NCBI RefSeq assembly: GCF_022179405.1
Contig: NZ_BPQT01000010.1
Span: forward strand, 16,466 to 80,465
Reading direction: 5' to 3'
Length of the DNA: 64,000 bases
Source: Methylobacterium marchantiae
GTDB taxonomy: Bacteria > Pseudomonadota > Alphaproteobacteria > Rhizobiales > Beijerinckiaceae
Of the stretch, positions 42,405 through 53,565 are shown one piece after another. Position 1 is the stretch's first letter. Each line of letters starts with the position of its first letter. The position numbers were made by a program, and so were the translations under genes. The notes under the pieces were generated by a model. That model was given only the letters and a program-made list of their open reading frames with translations. It was not told where the DNA came from and searched no databases.

Positions 42405-42623
42405 TCACAAGGCGTACCGGGCCAGAAGTTCCGAGAGGGGAACGGAGTCGCTCTTTCCCGCCTTCAGGTCGGCAAACCGCCGCTCGGCGATGTGAACGTC
42501 AGCACGATCCTCAAGGTCATCCAGGATCGCGTCGCGGGCGTCTTCACCCGCGCCTTGGCCCGTCCGTCGACCTTGCGCGTCCATGTGCGCTTCGATCTCA
42601 GGGGGCAGGCGAAAGGCGATCAT
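42405..42623 (-). CDS. Orphan antitoxin-like ribbon-helix-helix protein
   Basis: 72 aa from ATG 42623, preceded by GGAGC at six bases; earlier ATGs at 42638, 42650 and 42689 exist. MIAFRLPPEIEAHMDAQGRRTG resembles the ribbon-helix-helix start, and the C-terminus SVPLSELLARYAL with AERRFADLKAGKS is typical of RelB-type antitoxins. The central helix (GQGAGEDARDAIL) is degenerate compared with the usual FYVREAI. No toxin gene follows; the downstream sequence is the palindrome cluster. Probably a remnant of a two-gene module. Confidence 0.6.
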   Translation of the reverse strand: MIAFRLPPEIEAHMDAQGRRTGQGAGEDARDAILDDLEDRADVHIAERRFADLKAGKSDSVPLSELLARYAL

Positions 42624-42922
42624 GGAACGCTCCAGCATGGTCGCCTGCATAGCTCGCGCCCGCCCCCGCGTCCACGCGAAGCCCGACACTCCCGCACTCG
42701 TGTCACGGCAGGGCGTAGCGGGCAGTTTCGAAGTGTTCTATACGGGGCTCAGGCTGCGCCGCGCGAGTCCCGAGCGTCCAAATCGCTCGTCGCGCAACAT
42801 CCTGTCCGGGCACCCCCGGGGCGGCGCGCGCTTTTTTAGAGGCGCTCCAGCCGAACACGACTTTCGTGGCGCAGGTCATGCCTGCGCGTGTTCGACAACC
42901 GCTCGTGAGGAAGAGACCAGCC

Positions 42923-45628
<2,706 letters not shown>

Positions 45629-45640
45629 AACTTCGAACCT

Positions 45641-45667
45641 CACCCTCCCCCTTTGTGGGGGAGGGTG
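45641..45667. repeat. REP-like palindrome after acnA
   Basis: CACCCTCCCCC-TTTGT-GGGGGAGGGTG is a perfect 11-base hairpin 12 bases after the acnA stop. It is nearly identical to 32643-32668. It has no T tract. It marks the last GC-rich sequence before an AT-rich segment that begins at about 45685. Confidence 0.8.
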
Positions 45668-45733
45668 CCCGGACAGATAAAGGGGGTCGTGAATTTTCCT
45701 ATATATGCTTATTAACTTATGTAAAAATTATTT

Positions 45734-46468
45734 TTATTTTGCTTTAAATCTTAGCTGAGCAACTTTTATTTCGTCTTTATTCGCAAATTTCTCTATATAA
45801 AATATTTTACCTTCCAACCATCTCAGCTCACAAGTCTGTCCAAAATTACATTGAAAATTACTTCTTCCAGGAATAGCTATATCAATCCACCCGCTAGATT
45901 CAGCGTACCACCCTACATTCACGATTTTTCCTAATATTTCACCGTCGTCAGAACAGAATTCGGTTTTATTGCTGACGAGCAAAACACGAACTTCAGAAAG
46001 ACTACTGGAGCTGAGACAATCCTTGCTATTCAACGTGGAAACGAAGCCTTTTGGCTGCGATGTGGCAAGTGATGCTTTTGAACTTGAAAGACGCTGATCG
46101 ATTCTCTTGTCGATGACGGCAATCACATCGTCGGTCATTCCACTTCCCCTCGCCGCTGACCCAGCCGGACCCGGAGGGCCTTGGTCCCCATGCGCACCCG
46201 AAGGTCCAGGAGGACCGGCTGGCCCGCGCTCGCCCTGTAGACCTCTTTCTCCGCGTGATCCCGAAGCGCCCGAAGGAGCCGCTTCCACCGCGCTCTTGAG
46301 TGAAAGAACCTGAGCCTTCAGATCCGTCACCTGTGCCTTCGCTGAATCGAAATCTTGTTTGAACGTGAGCAAGTAAGCCATGACACCCCCGATGGCCCCA
46401 CATGCCGAACAGACACCAGCAATCGCAGCGCCCCACTTGCCAACTTTTCCGATCAAATCACTCAGCAT
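45734..46468 (-). CDS. Collagen-like membrane-anchored protein, function unknown
   Basis: 244 aa from ATG 46468; GTG 46522 would add 18 residues. A membrane segment (about 12-36) is followed by a short coiled coil (FDSAKAQVTDLKAQVLSLKSA). About 13 Gly-X-Y triplets come next (GERGLQGERGPAGPPGP and on), a collagen-like stalk. A C-terminal domain of about 125 residues, with Cys in KDCLS, EFCSD and FQCNFGQTCEL, has no recognised family. Its base composition is far more AT-rich than the neighbours, with many AAA, AAT and ATA codons, so it was probably acquired. It sits between the two acnA 3' ends. Confidence 0.75.
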   Translation of the reverse strand: MLSDLIGKVGKWGAAIAGVCSACGAIGGVMAYLLTFKQDFDSAKAQVTDLKAQVLSLKSAVEAAPSGASGSRGERGLQGERGPAGPPGPSGAHGDQGPPGPAGSAARGSGMTDDVIAVIDKRIDQRLSSSKASLATSQPKGFVSTLNSKDCLSSSSLSEVRVLLVSNKTEFCSDDGEILGKIVNVGWYAESSGWIDIAIPGRSNFQCNFGQTCELRWLEGKIFYIEKFANKDEIKVAQLRFKAK

Positions 46469-46589
46469 TGCGACGCCCCGATTCGTCTGTAGCTTGCAAC
46501 AATATGCCTTGCCTTCAATCACAGACTTGACAGAAACACGATTGCAAGGCTGTGCTTTGCGAGCAACATGCAGCTTGACAAATTACACG

Positions 46590-46777
46590 CCGTAATTGTG
46601 CCGATGTTGTTCCAGGGCGACATCAAGCCCCGCCAGACCATGATCGCTGAGATCACCTCGGCAGACGGCACCAAGACCGAAGTGCCGCTGACCTGTCGGA
46701 TCGATACACTCGACGAGCTGGAATACTTCCGCAACGGCGGGATTCTTCCCCACGCCCTGCGCTCGCTGGCGGCGTGA
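46590..46777 (+). pseudogene. Duplicate, truncated 3' end of acnA
   Basis: 46619-46777 matches the last 53 codons of acnA (45470-45628) with 8 base differences in 159, and reads in frame to a TGA in place of TAA. Five differences are synonymous; Tyr-Val becomes His-Ala. The match extends upstream to about 46590 (ATTGTGCCG, TTCCAGGGCGA). However, 66 bases between two GGGCGA copies present in acnA are missing. No start or catalytic region is present. It may be the displaced original acnA end. Confidence 0.85.
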
Positions 46778-46814
46778 CCGCGTAGATCGCATTCAGCTAC
46801 GAGACGATCTGCAA

Positions 46815-46849
46815 GAGGCCTCTCCCCACGGAGAGGCCTTTTCTCTTTC
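46815..46849 (+). terminator. Intrinsic terminator, probably the original acnA terminator
   Basis: GGCCTCTCC (46817-46825), loop CCAC and GGAGAGGCC (46830-46838) form a perfect 9-base stem followed by TTTTCTCTTTC. It lies 38 bases after the acnA-tail pseudogene, a normal distance for a gene terminator, but over 1.1 kb from the intact acnA stop. Confidence 0.88.
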
Positions 46850-46956
46850 ACGTCGACGTTCTCGAGGCTTTCAGAATCGGATACTTCGCGGCATCAATGT
46901 TCGCGTGGCGCGATTTCGTGCCCCCACAGCATTTCGAACCCGGCGAGACGACGACC

Positions 46957-47385
46957 ATGATGCGTGTGGGCATTGCCTGTCTCATCAGCGGCGCGTTCGG
47001 CTTCGGGCCGTTGCCGGCTCAGGCGGAATCCGCTGCGGCGCGCTACCTCGTCTCCCAGCAGGTCGCCAAGACATGCCCGAAGGGCGGCCAGTTCAAGCCG
47101 GCCGGAATCATGGAACGGGATCTCACCGGCGACGGCAGGCCCGACCTCGTTCTCAACCTCGCCGAACTCTCATGCCGGGGCGCTGCGAATGGGACGAACG
47201 ACGAGTGCGGCGCGGCCCATTGTCCGGTGCTGTTCTTCGTGCGCCAGGGCGATCTTCTCGTCCTGAAGGAGGAGATCGCCTCCATCGGCGCCCGGATAGG
47301 ATCCGGGGCCGTCCCCAGGATCACCCTCGTCAGCTTCGAGTACAAGGAACACACGGTCCGTTGGGACGGATCGGCGTTCCGGTGA
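46957..47385 (+). CDS. Small secreted protein, function unknown
   Basis: 142 aa from ATG 46957 (46960 also possible). A signal peptide (MMRVGIACLISGAFGFG) with a likely cleavage after PAQA is clear. The mature part has DLTGDGRPDLVLNLAEL, an FG-GAP/EF-hand-like calcium loop, and several Cys (KTCPKGG, LSCRG, DECGAAHCPV) that could pair. No family name can be given. It is convergent with the AI-2E transporter gene, 6 bases apart. Confidence 0.72.
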   Translation: MMRVGIACLISGAFGFGPLPAQAESAAARYLVSQQVAKTCPKGGQFKPAGIMERDLTGDGRPDLVLNLAELSCRGAANGTNDECGAAHCPVLFFVRQGDLLVLKEEIASIGARIGSGAVPRITLVSFEYKEHTVRWDGSAFR

Positions 47386-47391
47386 GGCCGA

Positions 47392-48504
47392 CTATCCTGC
47401 GGCGGTGACGGCCTCCCCCTCGGTAAATTCCCGCCACAACAGCACCAGGGCCGCCATCACCGCCGGGCCGAGGAAGAGGCCGAGCAGGCCGAACGTCTCG
47501 ACCCCGCCGAGGATTCCGAGCAGGACCCAGAGGAAGGGCAGGCGGGTCGTGCTCCCGATCAGCACCGGCCGGACGAAATGATCGGCCACGAAAGTGACCA
47601 CAAAACCCGCCGCGACGACGATCGCAGCCGGCATCACCGCGCCGCCGGCCAGGAGGATCAGCGCGGCGATGCCGAAGACCAGAGGCGCCCCGAACGGGAT
47701 CATCGCCGCCACCGCCGTCAGCGCGCCGAGCAGCACCGGGTGCGGCACGCCAGCGAAATAGTAGACGATCCCGAGCAGCACGCCCTCGCCGAGGCCGACC
47801 AGCACGAGCCCGTCGACGGTGCCGTGGACGGAGGCGACCATCTGGCGCGCGACGCGCTCGCCGCGTGGGCCGAAGAGCCGGGCGCTGGCCGTCAGCGACT
47901 GGGCGATGACCATGCGCCCGTCGCGGAACAGGAAGAACAGCGTCAGCAGGGTGAAGCCGAACAGGACCACCCGGCGGACCACCTGCGCCCCGAGGCTCTT
48001 GGTCAGGCCGATCGTGGTCGAGTTGTCGAGCTTATGCAGGATCTCGGAGCCTGCGGAGGGATGACTGAGATTCTGGTTCCACCAGGCGCTGGCCCTCGCC
48101 GCGCCATAGGGCAGGTGCGACAGGAATTCGGGGGCGGGGATGCCGCTCTGCTCCACCGACTTCACCCAGGCGAGGGCGTCGTGCGCCTCACGCGCCGCCT
48201 GGACGCCGAGGACCACCAGGGGCGCGAGGAAGACGAGCGCGACCGCCAGGGTGAACAGGCTCGGCAGGAGGATGTTGTGGCCGCCGGGCGGCCAGCGCCG
48301 TTCGGCCTTCGCGTAGAGCGGCCAGAGCGCGATGGCGAGGATCACGGCCCAGGCGAGCGCCGGCAGGAACGGGTGCAGCACCCACAGGCCGAGGGCGGCG
48401 AGCGCCAGGACCAGGGCGATGCGGGCGCCTCCTTGGGCGCGGGCGCGGTGATCCACCGGCGGCTCGGCGGCATCGACGCGGGAAACGGGCAGTTCCATCC
48501 TCAT
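47392..48504 (-). CDS. AI-2E family transporter (PerM-like)
   Basis: 370 aa from ATG 48504 behind CAGAGGTG; the frame reads further upstream but without recognisable content. About eight membrane segments are visible with a large soluble loop between the early and later groups. VLFGFTLLTLFFLFRDGR, VHGTVDGLVLVGLGEGVLLGI and MIPFGAPLVFGIAALILL are family blocks (PF01594). Members transport diverse solutes; substrate not predictable. Confidence 0.9.
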   Translation of the reverse strand: MRMELPVSRVDAAEPPVDHRARAQGGARIALVLALAALGLWVLHPFLPALAWAVILAIALWPLYAKAERRWPPGGHNILLPSLFTLAVALVFLAPLVVLGVQAAREAHDALAWVKSVEQSGIPAPEFLSHLPYGAARASAWWNQNLSHPSAGSEILHKLDNSTTIGLTKSLGAQVVRRVVLFGFTLLTLFFLFRDGRMVIAQSLTASARLFGPRGERVARQMVASVHGTVDGLVLVGLGEGVLLGIVYYFAGVPHPVLLGALTAVAAMIPFGAPLVFGIAALILLAGGAVMPAAIVVAAGFVVTFVADHFVRPVLIGSTTRLPFLWVLLGILGGVETFGLLGLFLGPAVMAALVLLWREFTEGEAVTAAG

Positions 48505-48860
48505 CACCTCTGCCGGCCTTGGAAGAACGTTTCCGGCACCGCCGCTCCGATCCGGAAGCGAAGGGCGCTCGCGACCGGCCGGGCATGAGCCCGCATGTAG
48601 GTCAGCGCGCCGCGAGGCGGAATGGTCCGTGGCTCTTCGTGACCGCACGAAGGCGCGAGCCCGGCCAAGGTTGCCCGCCAGCACCCCCTCGTGTAAGGGA
48701 CCGCCTTCGATCGGGAGTGGCATGAGGCCGCTCCGGGGGCATGCTGCGCGACCCGGGGGGCGCCGGGCTCATGCGCCAGCCTCGGACCGGCCGCGCCTGC
48801 CACAGGATCCGACACCGGACCCGCCACGGCGCGCCATAGAGAAGAAAACGGCGAGAACGC
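48505..48860. other. Divergent promoter region between the transporter and acpXL
   Basis: 356 bases with the genes on both sides reading outwards. GC-rich; open frames are present on both strands but none has a ribosome site or recognisable content. No hairpin with a T tract, riboswitch or tRNA was seen. It should hold the promoter of the lipid A acyl cluster. Confidence 0.4.
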
Positions 48861-49163
48861 ATGTCTGACCAGCCGACCACCGCTACGTTCGACCGCGTCG
48901 CGGACATCATCGCCGACACCGCCGACATCCCGCGCGATACCATCTCGCCCGAGAGCCACGCGATCGAGGATCTCGGCATCGATTCGCTCGCCTTCCTCGA
49001 CATCGCCTTCGCGGTGGACAAGGCCTTCGGCATCAAGCTGCCGCTGGAGCGTTGGACCCAGGAGGTCAACGAGGGCAAGGTGCCGGCTGAGGAATACTTC
49101 GTGCTGAAGAACCTCTGCGCCCGCATCGATGCGCTGGTTGCCGAGAAGGCCGCCAAGGCCTGA
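48861..49163 (+). CDS. acpXL: Acyl carrier protein AcpXL for very-long-chain fatty acid of lipid A
   Basis: 100 aa. The phosphopantetheine Ser is in [19 protein letters not shown], which is the AcpXL form and not the DSLDTVE form of the housekeeping carrier. [15 protein letters not shown] and [10 protein letters not shown] are further AcpXL-specific blocks. In Rhizobiales it carries the growing 27-hydroxyoctacosanoyl chain. First gene of a seven-gene cluster ending with lpxXL. Confidence 0.95.
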   Translation: MSDQPTTATFDRVADIIADTADIPRDTISPESHAIEDLGIDSLAFLDIAFAVDKAFGIKLPLERWTQEVNEGKVPAEEYFVLKNLCARIDALVAEKAAKA

Positions 49164-49230
49164 AAGCCCGCGCCCGCCCGTAATGGTCCCGCCCTCGCGG
49201 GACCTCGATCCAAGCGGAGCCCTCACTCGC

Positions 49231-49728
49231 ATGCGCCTCGAATATTTCGAGATGATCGACACGGTGACGAGTCTCGACAAGGCCGCCGGCCGGATCGAGG
49301 CGCTGGCCCATGTGCCGATGGAGAGCCCGGTCTTCGAGGGGCATTTTCCCGGCCATCCCCTGGTGCCGGGCGTGCTCCTCACCGAAACCATGGCGCAGGC
49401 ATCCGGATACCTGCTCCTCGCCCATCTCGACTTCGTGCAGATGCCGTTCCTGATGGCGGTGGACAAGGCGCGCTTCCGCTCCTTCGTCGGCCCCGGAGCG
49501 ACGCTCGTCGTGCAGGCGAGCCTGGAGCATGACGGCTCCGGCTACGCGGTGACTAAGGCTTCCATCCGCCACGAGGGCAAGCCTCTCGCCGATGCGGAGC
49601 TGAGGTTCAGGACGATGCCCTTCCCGGAAGGCCTCGACGCGCCGATGCGCGAGCGCGCCCAACGCATCGGCCTGATGGATCGCGCCATCGCGTCGGGAGC
49701 GCCCCCCGGCGGAGCCGTGCCGGCATGA
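49231..49728 (+). CDS. 3-hydroxyacyl-ACP dehydratase (FabZ-like) of the VLCFA cluster
   Basis: 165 aa from ATG 49231. The hot-dog fold motif FEGHFPGHPLVPGVLLTETMAQ (active-site His in EGHFPGHP and acidic residue in ETMAQ) is intact. It would remove water from 3-hydroxyacyl-AcpXL during elongation. Sits 67 bases after acpXL and overlaps the next gene by four bases (ATGA). Confidence 0.93.
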   Translation: MRLEYFEMIDTVTSLDKAAGRIEALAHVPMESPVFEGHFPGHPLVPGVLLTETMAQASGYLLLAHLDFVQMPFLMAVDKARFRSFVGPGATLVVQASLEHDGSGYAVTKASIRHEGKPLADAELRFRTMPFPEGLDAPMRERAQRIGLMDRAIASGAPPGGAVPA

Positions 49729-50876
49729 GCAAGACAAGCATGAGCCAGCGCGACGTCGTCGTCACCGGCATCGGCCTCGTCTCCTGTGCCGGCGAGGGGA
49801 TCGCCGCGCATCTCGAAGCCTTTACGGCGGCCAGCCCGAAGGCCGTGGATATCGAGCGCTTCGCGCCCTATCCCGTTCACCCGGCACCGGCGCTGGTTCT
49901 CGACGGGCAAATTCCGAAGAAATCCGACCAACGGCAGATGGAGGCGTGGCAGCGCCTCGGAGTCTACGCCGCCGGCCTCGCCCTCGAGTCGGCGGGAGTG
50001 AAGCAGGACACAGCGTTCAAGGCGGCGATGCATCTCGTGGTAGCCTGCGGCGGCGGCGAGCGCGACACGGCGGTGGACGGGGCGATCCTCACCGGCCTGC
50101 GCGATGCCGCAGATCCGGGCGCTTACCTCAATGAGCACCTGCAGAACGACCTGCGCCCGACCCTGTTCCTGGCACAGCTCTCGAACCTGCTCGCCGGCAA
50201 CATCGCCATTGTCCACGGCGTCACCGGCGCCTCGCGCACCTTCATGGGTGAGGAGGCCTCGGGCGTCGATGCCCTGCGCAACGCCCAGAGCCGCATCGCC
50301 TCCGGCCAGATCGACACGATGCTGGTGGGCGGTTCCTACAGCGCCGAGCGCCCCGACGTCCTCGTAGTCCACGAGATGGGCGGATACCTGCACAAGGGCG
50401 ACTTCCTTCCGGTCTTCGAGCGCGCAGAAGACGGTGAGGCCGGCTTCATTCTGGGAAGTGCCGCCGCCTTCCTCATGCTGGAAGCGGCCGAGACCGCAGT
50501 TGCCCGGGGTGCGAAGACCTTCGCCCGATTGCTTCCGGTGGAGAGCGATCGTCCCCGGCGCGAGCCCGGCAGCGTGGGGCGCAGCCTCTCCGCCTTGTGG
50601 GACAGGGCCGGCGCCAAACCGGACGCCGTGATCTCGGGCGCCACCGGCGTCCGCGCCATCACCGCCGAGGAGGGCGCAGCCTTGGCCGAACTCGCACCCG
50701 GCGTGCCCGTCACGGCACTCGGCGACCTGAGCGGCCATTCCCTCGAAGTCACCGCGCCCTTCGGGGCCGCACTCGGCGCCGCCCTCATTTCGGAGGGAAG
50801 GGCGCGGGAGATCGCGGTCACCACCGTCGGACATCGCCGCGGCGAGGGCGTCGTACGGCTGAGCGCGCTGTCGTGA
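49725..50876 (+). CDS. Ketosynthase-like protein lacking the active-site Cys (FabF2XL-type)
   Basis: 383 aa. A thiolase fold typical of KAS enzymes (VVVTGIGLVSCAGEG at the start, LGSAAAFLMLEAAETA, DLSGHSLEVTAPFGAAL). At the nucleophile position the sequence reads ASRTFMGEEASG, with no Cys, and the HGT motif is absent, while one His (SGHS) remains. It is therefore probably not a condensing enzyme alone and may act as the partner of the neighbouring intact ketosynthase, as chain-length factors do (inference). In Rhizobiales clusters two KAS genes occupy this place. Confidence 0.85.
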   Translation: MSKTSMSQRDVVVTGIGLVSCAGEGIAAHLEAFTAASPKAVDIERFAPYPVHPAPALVLDGQIPKKSDQRQMEAWQRLGVYAAGLALESAGVKQDTAFKAAMHLVVACGGGERDTAVDGAILTGLRDAADPGAYLNEHLQNDLRPTLFLAQLSNLLAGNIAIVHGVTGASRTFMGEEASGVDALRNAQSRIASGQIDTMLVGGSYSAERPDVLVVHEMGGYLHKGDFLPVFERAEDGEAGFILGSAAAFLMLEAAETAVARGAKTFARLLPVESDRPRREPGSVGRSLSALWDRAGAKPDAVISGATGVRAITAEEGAALAELAPGVPVTALGDLSGHSLEVTAPFGAALGAALISEGRAREIAVTTVGHRRGEGVVRLSALS

Positions 50877-51005
50877 CCGGCCGCGACGCGGCTGTCAGTC
50901 AAGCGAAAATCATCTAAGACGGACGCAACCGTGATCGATCGGCCCGGATGTTCTGGGTGGGGCACCTCCAAGGCCGTTCGGTCGAAACGATAACAAGACG
51001 GCGCG

Positions 51006-52307
51006 ATGACGAATCCTTCTCCCCGTGATGATCGAGGAACCCGGGACAGCCATGGCAGGCCGCTCGTCGCCGTGACGGGCCTCGGCATCGTCACGTCCCT
51101 CGGCCAGGGGCAGGCCGACAATTGGGCGGCGCTCACAGCGGGGAAGTCCGGCATCCACACCATCGCGCGCTTCCCGACCGAAGGCTTGCGCACGCGCATC
51201 GCCGGCACGGTGGATTTTCTCGACACCGATCCGCTCGTGGCGCCCGCTCTGTCTCAACGCTTCGCTGAAGAGGCGGCCGAAGAGGCCATCGCCCAGTCCG
51301 GCATCGGCACGAAGGGCGACTTTCCCGGCGCCCTGTTCATCGCCGTCCCGCCGGTCGAGATGGAATGGCCGCAGCGCCAGGCCATGGCGCAGGCTTCCGG
51401 CCAGAGCGGCGACATCACCTATTCCGATCTCCAGCGCGCCGCGTCGAGCCGTGCGTTCGACGCTTGGCACGACCTCTTCATCTTCGCGACCGTGGCCGAC
51501 AACATCGCCGACCGGTTCGGCACCAAGGGTTCGCCGATCTCGCTCTCCACCGCCTGCTCGTCCGGCGCCACCGCGATCCAGCTCGGCGTCGAGGCGATCC
51601 GGCGCGGCGAGACCAAGGCCGCTTTGTGCATCGGCACCGACGGCTCGGTGAACCCGGAATCGCTGATCCGCTTCTCGCTGCTCTCTGCCCTCTCTACCCA
51701 GAACGACCCGCCGGAGGGCGCCTCGAAGCCGTTCTCCAAGAACCGCGACGGCTTCGTCATGGGCGAGGGTGCCGCCGCCCTGGTTCTGGAGGATGCCGAG
51801 TCCGCCCGCGCGCGGGGTGCGAAGATCCTCGGCTACGTGCTCGGCTGCGGCGAGAAGGGCGACGGATTCCACCGCACGCGGTCGAGCCCTGACGGGGCGC
51901 CGGGCATCGCCGCCATCCGCGCCGCCCTCGACGATGCCGGCACCGCGCCCGATTCCATCGACACGATCAATGCCCACGGCACCTCGACGCCCGAGAACGA
52001 CAAGATGGAAGCGCTGGGCTGCGCCGCGGTGTTCGGTGACCGCATCCGCACCCTGCCGATCTCGTCGAACAAGTCGATGATCGGCCATACGCTCACCGCC
52101 GCCGGCGCCATCGAGGCGGTGATCTCGCTCCTCACCATCGCCCATGGCCGCATCCCGCCGACGATCAACTACGCCGTGCCGGACCCTGCTCTGTCGCTGG
52201 ACGTGGTGACCACGGCCCGCGACGCGCGCGTCAGCCGCGTCCTGTCGAATTCCTTCGGTTTCGGCGGGCAGAACACCTGCCTCGTCCTGGGGGACGAGCC
52301 CGCATGA
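51006..52307 (+). CDS. 3-oxoacyl-ACP synthase II (FabF-type) of the VLCFA cluster
   Basis: 433 aa. The Cys-His-His triad is complete: STACSSGATAI, NAHGTSTPENDK and SNKSMIGHTLTAAGA. VAVTGLGIVTSLG starts the fold and LSNSFGFGGQNTCLVL ends it. It would elongate acyl chains on AcpXL. It starts 129 bases after the Cys-less homologue, a gap with no gene, and overlaps the reductase gene by four bases. Confidence 0.94.
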   Translation: MTNPSPRDDRGTRDSHGRPLVAVTGLGIVTSLGQGQADNWAALTAGKSGIHTIARFPTEGLRTRIAGTVDFLDTDPLVAPALSQRFAEEAAEEAIAQSGIGTKGDFPGALFIAVPPVEMEWPQRQAMAQASGQSGDITYSDLQRAASSRAFDAWHDLFIFATVADNIADRFGTKGSPISLSTACSSGATAIQLGVEAIRRGETKAALCIGTDGSVNPESLIRFSLLSALSTQNDPPEGASKPFSKNRDGFVMGEGAAALVLEDAESARARGAKILGYVLGCGEKGDGFHRTRSSPDGAPGIAAIRAALDDAGTAPDSIDTINAHGTSTPENDKMEALGCAAVFGDRIRTLPISSNKSMIGHTLTAAGAIEAVISLLTIAHGRIPPTINYAVPDPALSLDVVTTARDARVSRVLSNSFGFGGQNTCLVLGDEPA

Positions 52308-53068
52308 TCTCGGAAACCTCCCGCCGCGTCCTCGTCACCGGCGGCGCCTCCGGCCTCGGCTCGGCCATTGTGCGGGCGCTGATCTCCGGTGGCTACGACG
52401 TCGCCTTAACGTATCGCTCGTCGGGAGAGGCGGCGGAGCGCCTCGTCGCCGACCTTTCCGAGGCCAACCCGGAGCGGACGATCACGGCGCACGCCCTCGA
52501 TCTTGCCGACCGCGACGCCATCGAGGCCTTCTGCGAGGCCAACGAGGGGGAGGGGTTCTACGGCCTCGTCCACAATGCCGGTCAGTCCTACGACGTGCTG
52601 GCCGCGATGATGGCGCAGGACAAGGCCGAGGCGGCGATGCAGGTGAATTTCTGGTCGCTGACCCGCCTCGCGAAGGCGCTGGTGCGCGGCATGATCCGCG
52701 GACGCTCCGGCCGCATCGTCGCCATCGGCTCGGTGGCGGCCCTCCGGGCCAATCCGGGCAACGCCGCCTATGCGGCGACGAAGGGCGCGCTGATCTCCTA
52801 TTGCCGCACCCTGGCGATCGAGTCGGCCAAGCGCGGGGTGACGGTCAACGTCATCGCGCCGGGCTTCATCGATACCGACATGATGACGCCCTATGCCGCG
52901 CACCGTGCCGGAATGGAGAAGCAGATCCCGGCCGGGCGCTTCGCCAGGCCGGAGGAAGTGGCGGCGCTGGCGGCCTTCCTCATGGGGGAGGGCGCGGCCT
53001 ACATCACCGGCGCGGTCCTGCCCGTCGATGGCGGGCTGACGGCGATGATGGGCGTCCACCGGACCTGA
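52304..53068 (+). CDS. 3-oxoacyl-ACP reductase (SDR, FabG-like)
   Basis: 254 aa. The cofactor motif is TGGASGLGSAIV, and the catalytic Ser, Tyr and Lys are in AIGSVAALRANPGNAAYAATKGAL, seen as IGSVA and YAATK. VNVIAPGFIDTDMM and ITGAVLPVDGGL are standard SDR blocks. Reduces 3-oxoacyl-AcpXL in the elongation cycle. ATGA overlap with the ketosynthase gene. Confidence 0.93.
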   Translation: MISETSRRVLVTGGASGLGSAIVRALISGGYDVALTYRSSGEAAERLVADLSEANPERTITAHALDLADRDAIEAFCEANEGEGFYGLVHNAGQSYDVLAAMMAQDKAEAAMQVNFWSLTRLAKALVRGMIRGRSGRIVAIGSVAALRANPGNAAYAATKGALISYCRTLAIESAKRGVTVNVIAPGFIDTDMMTPYAAHRAGMEKQIPAGRFARPEEVAALAAFLMGEGAAYITGAVLPVDGGLTAMMGVHRT

Positions 53069-53084
53069 GGCGGGGCAACGGCCG

Positions 53085-53360
53085 ATGCGCTCCCTTCTGA
53101 TCCTGGCACTCACCCTGGCGGCAGGCCCAGCGGTGGCCGAGACCGGCGCCTTTCGCGTCGCCGGGCTGCCGCGCGGCGATTCCCTGAGCATCCGCGAGAC
53201 GCCGGACGCCTCGGCGCCCGTTCTCGGACAGGCTCCGGAAGGCGCGCGCCTGCGCGGCTTCGGCTGCACCAACGAGACGCCGAGCGGGTTGACCTGGTGC
53301 CGGGTCAAGGCCGGCCCCATCCTCGGCTGGGCGCGACGCCGCTACCTCGCACCGGATTGA
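53085..53360 (+). CDS. Small exported SH3-like domain protein
   Basis: 91 aa. A signal peptide MRSLLILALTLAAGPAVA is followed by a bacterial SH3 pattern (SLSIRETPDASAPVLGQAPEGARL, seen as LSIRETPD and LGQAPEG; then CRVKAGPILGWARRRYL). Two Cys could form a disulfide. Seventeen bases after fabG, so probably in the same transcript, though not a usual member of the lipid A cluster. Role in the periplasm unknown. Confidence 0.78.
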   Translation: MRSLLILALTLAAGPAVAETGAFRVAGLPRGDSLSIRETPDASAPVLGQAPEGARLRGFGCTNETPSGLTWCRVKAGPILGWARRRYLAPD

Positions 53361-53405
53361 GGTGTGACGCCTTTCGGTCGATAAGGCGCCCTATCCATTC
53401 CGATC

Positions 53406-53515
53406 CCTCATCCTGAGGTGCCGGAGCAACGCGGAGACCTCGAAGGAGGGCTCCAGATGGGACGCGGGCTCCGGAGCCCTCCTTCGACGCCCGCTGCGGG
53501 CACCTCAGGATGAGG
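53406..53515. repeat. 110-bp double inverted repeat ahead of the alcohol dehydrogenase gene
   Basis: CCTCATCCTGAGGTGCC (53406-53422) is the exact reverse complement of 53499-53515. Inside it CGAAGGAGGGCTCC (53441-53454) exactly matches the complement of 53473-53486. The arms are separated by short GC-rich spacers. The CTCATCCTGAGG core is, from memory, a common intergenic palindrome in Rhizobiales. The right arm ends 50 bases before the adh ATG. Confidence 0.85.
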
Positions 53516-53565
53516 TGATGCGAAGGAGGTTCGGAGCCCGGAACGCCCGACGAGAGACGAGCCCG

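Noticed and set aside
45680-46620. The AT-rich insert considered as an IS element
   Set aside because: No transposase frame, terminal inverted repeats or target duplication was seen; only the collagen-like gene is present.
53406-53515. The inverted repeats considered as a CRISPR array
   Set aside because: There are only two arms in opposite orientation, with no regularly spaced direct repeats and no cas genes.
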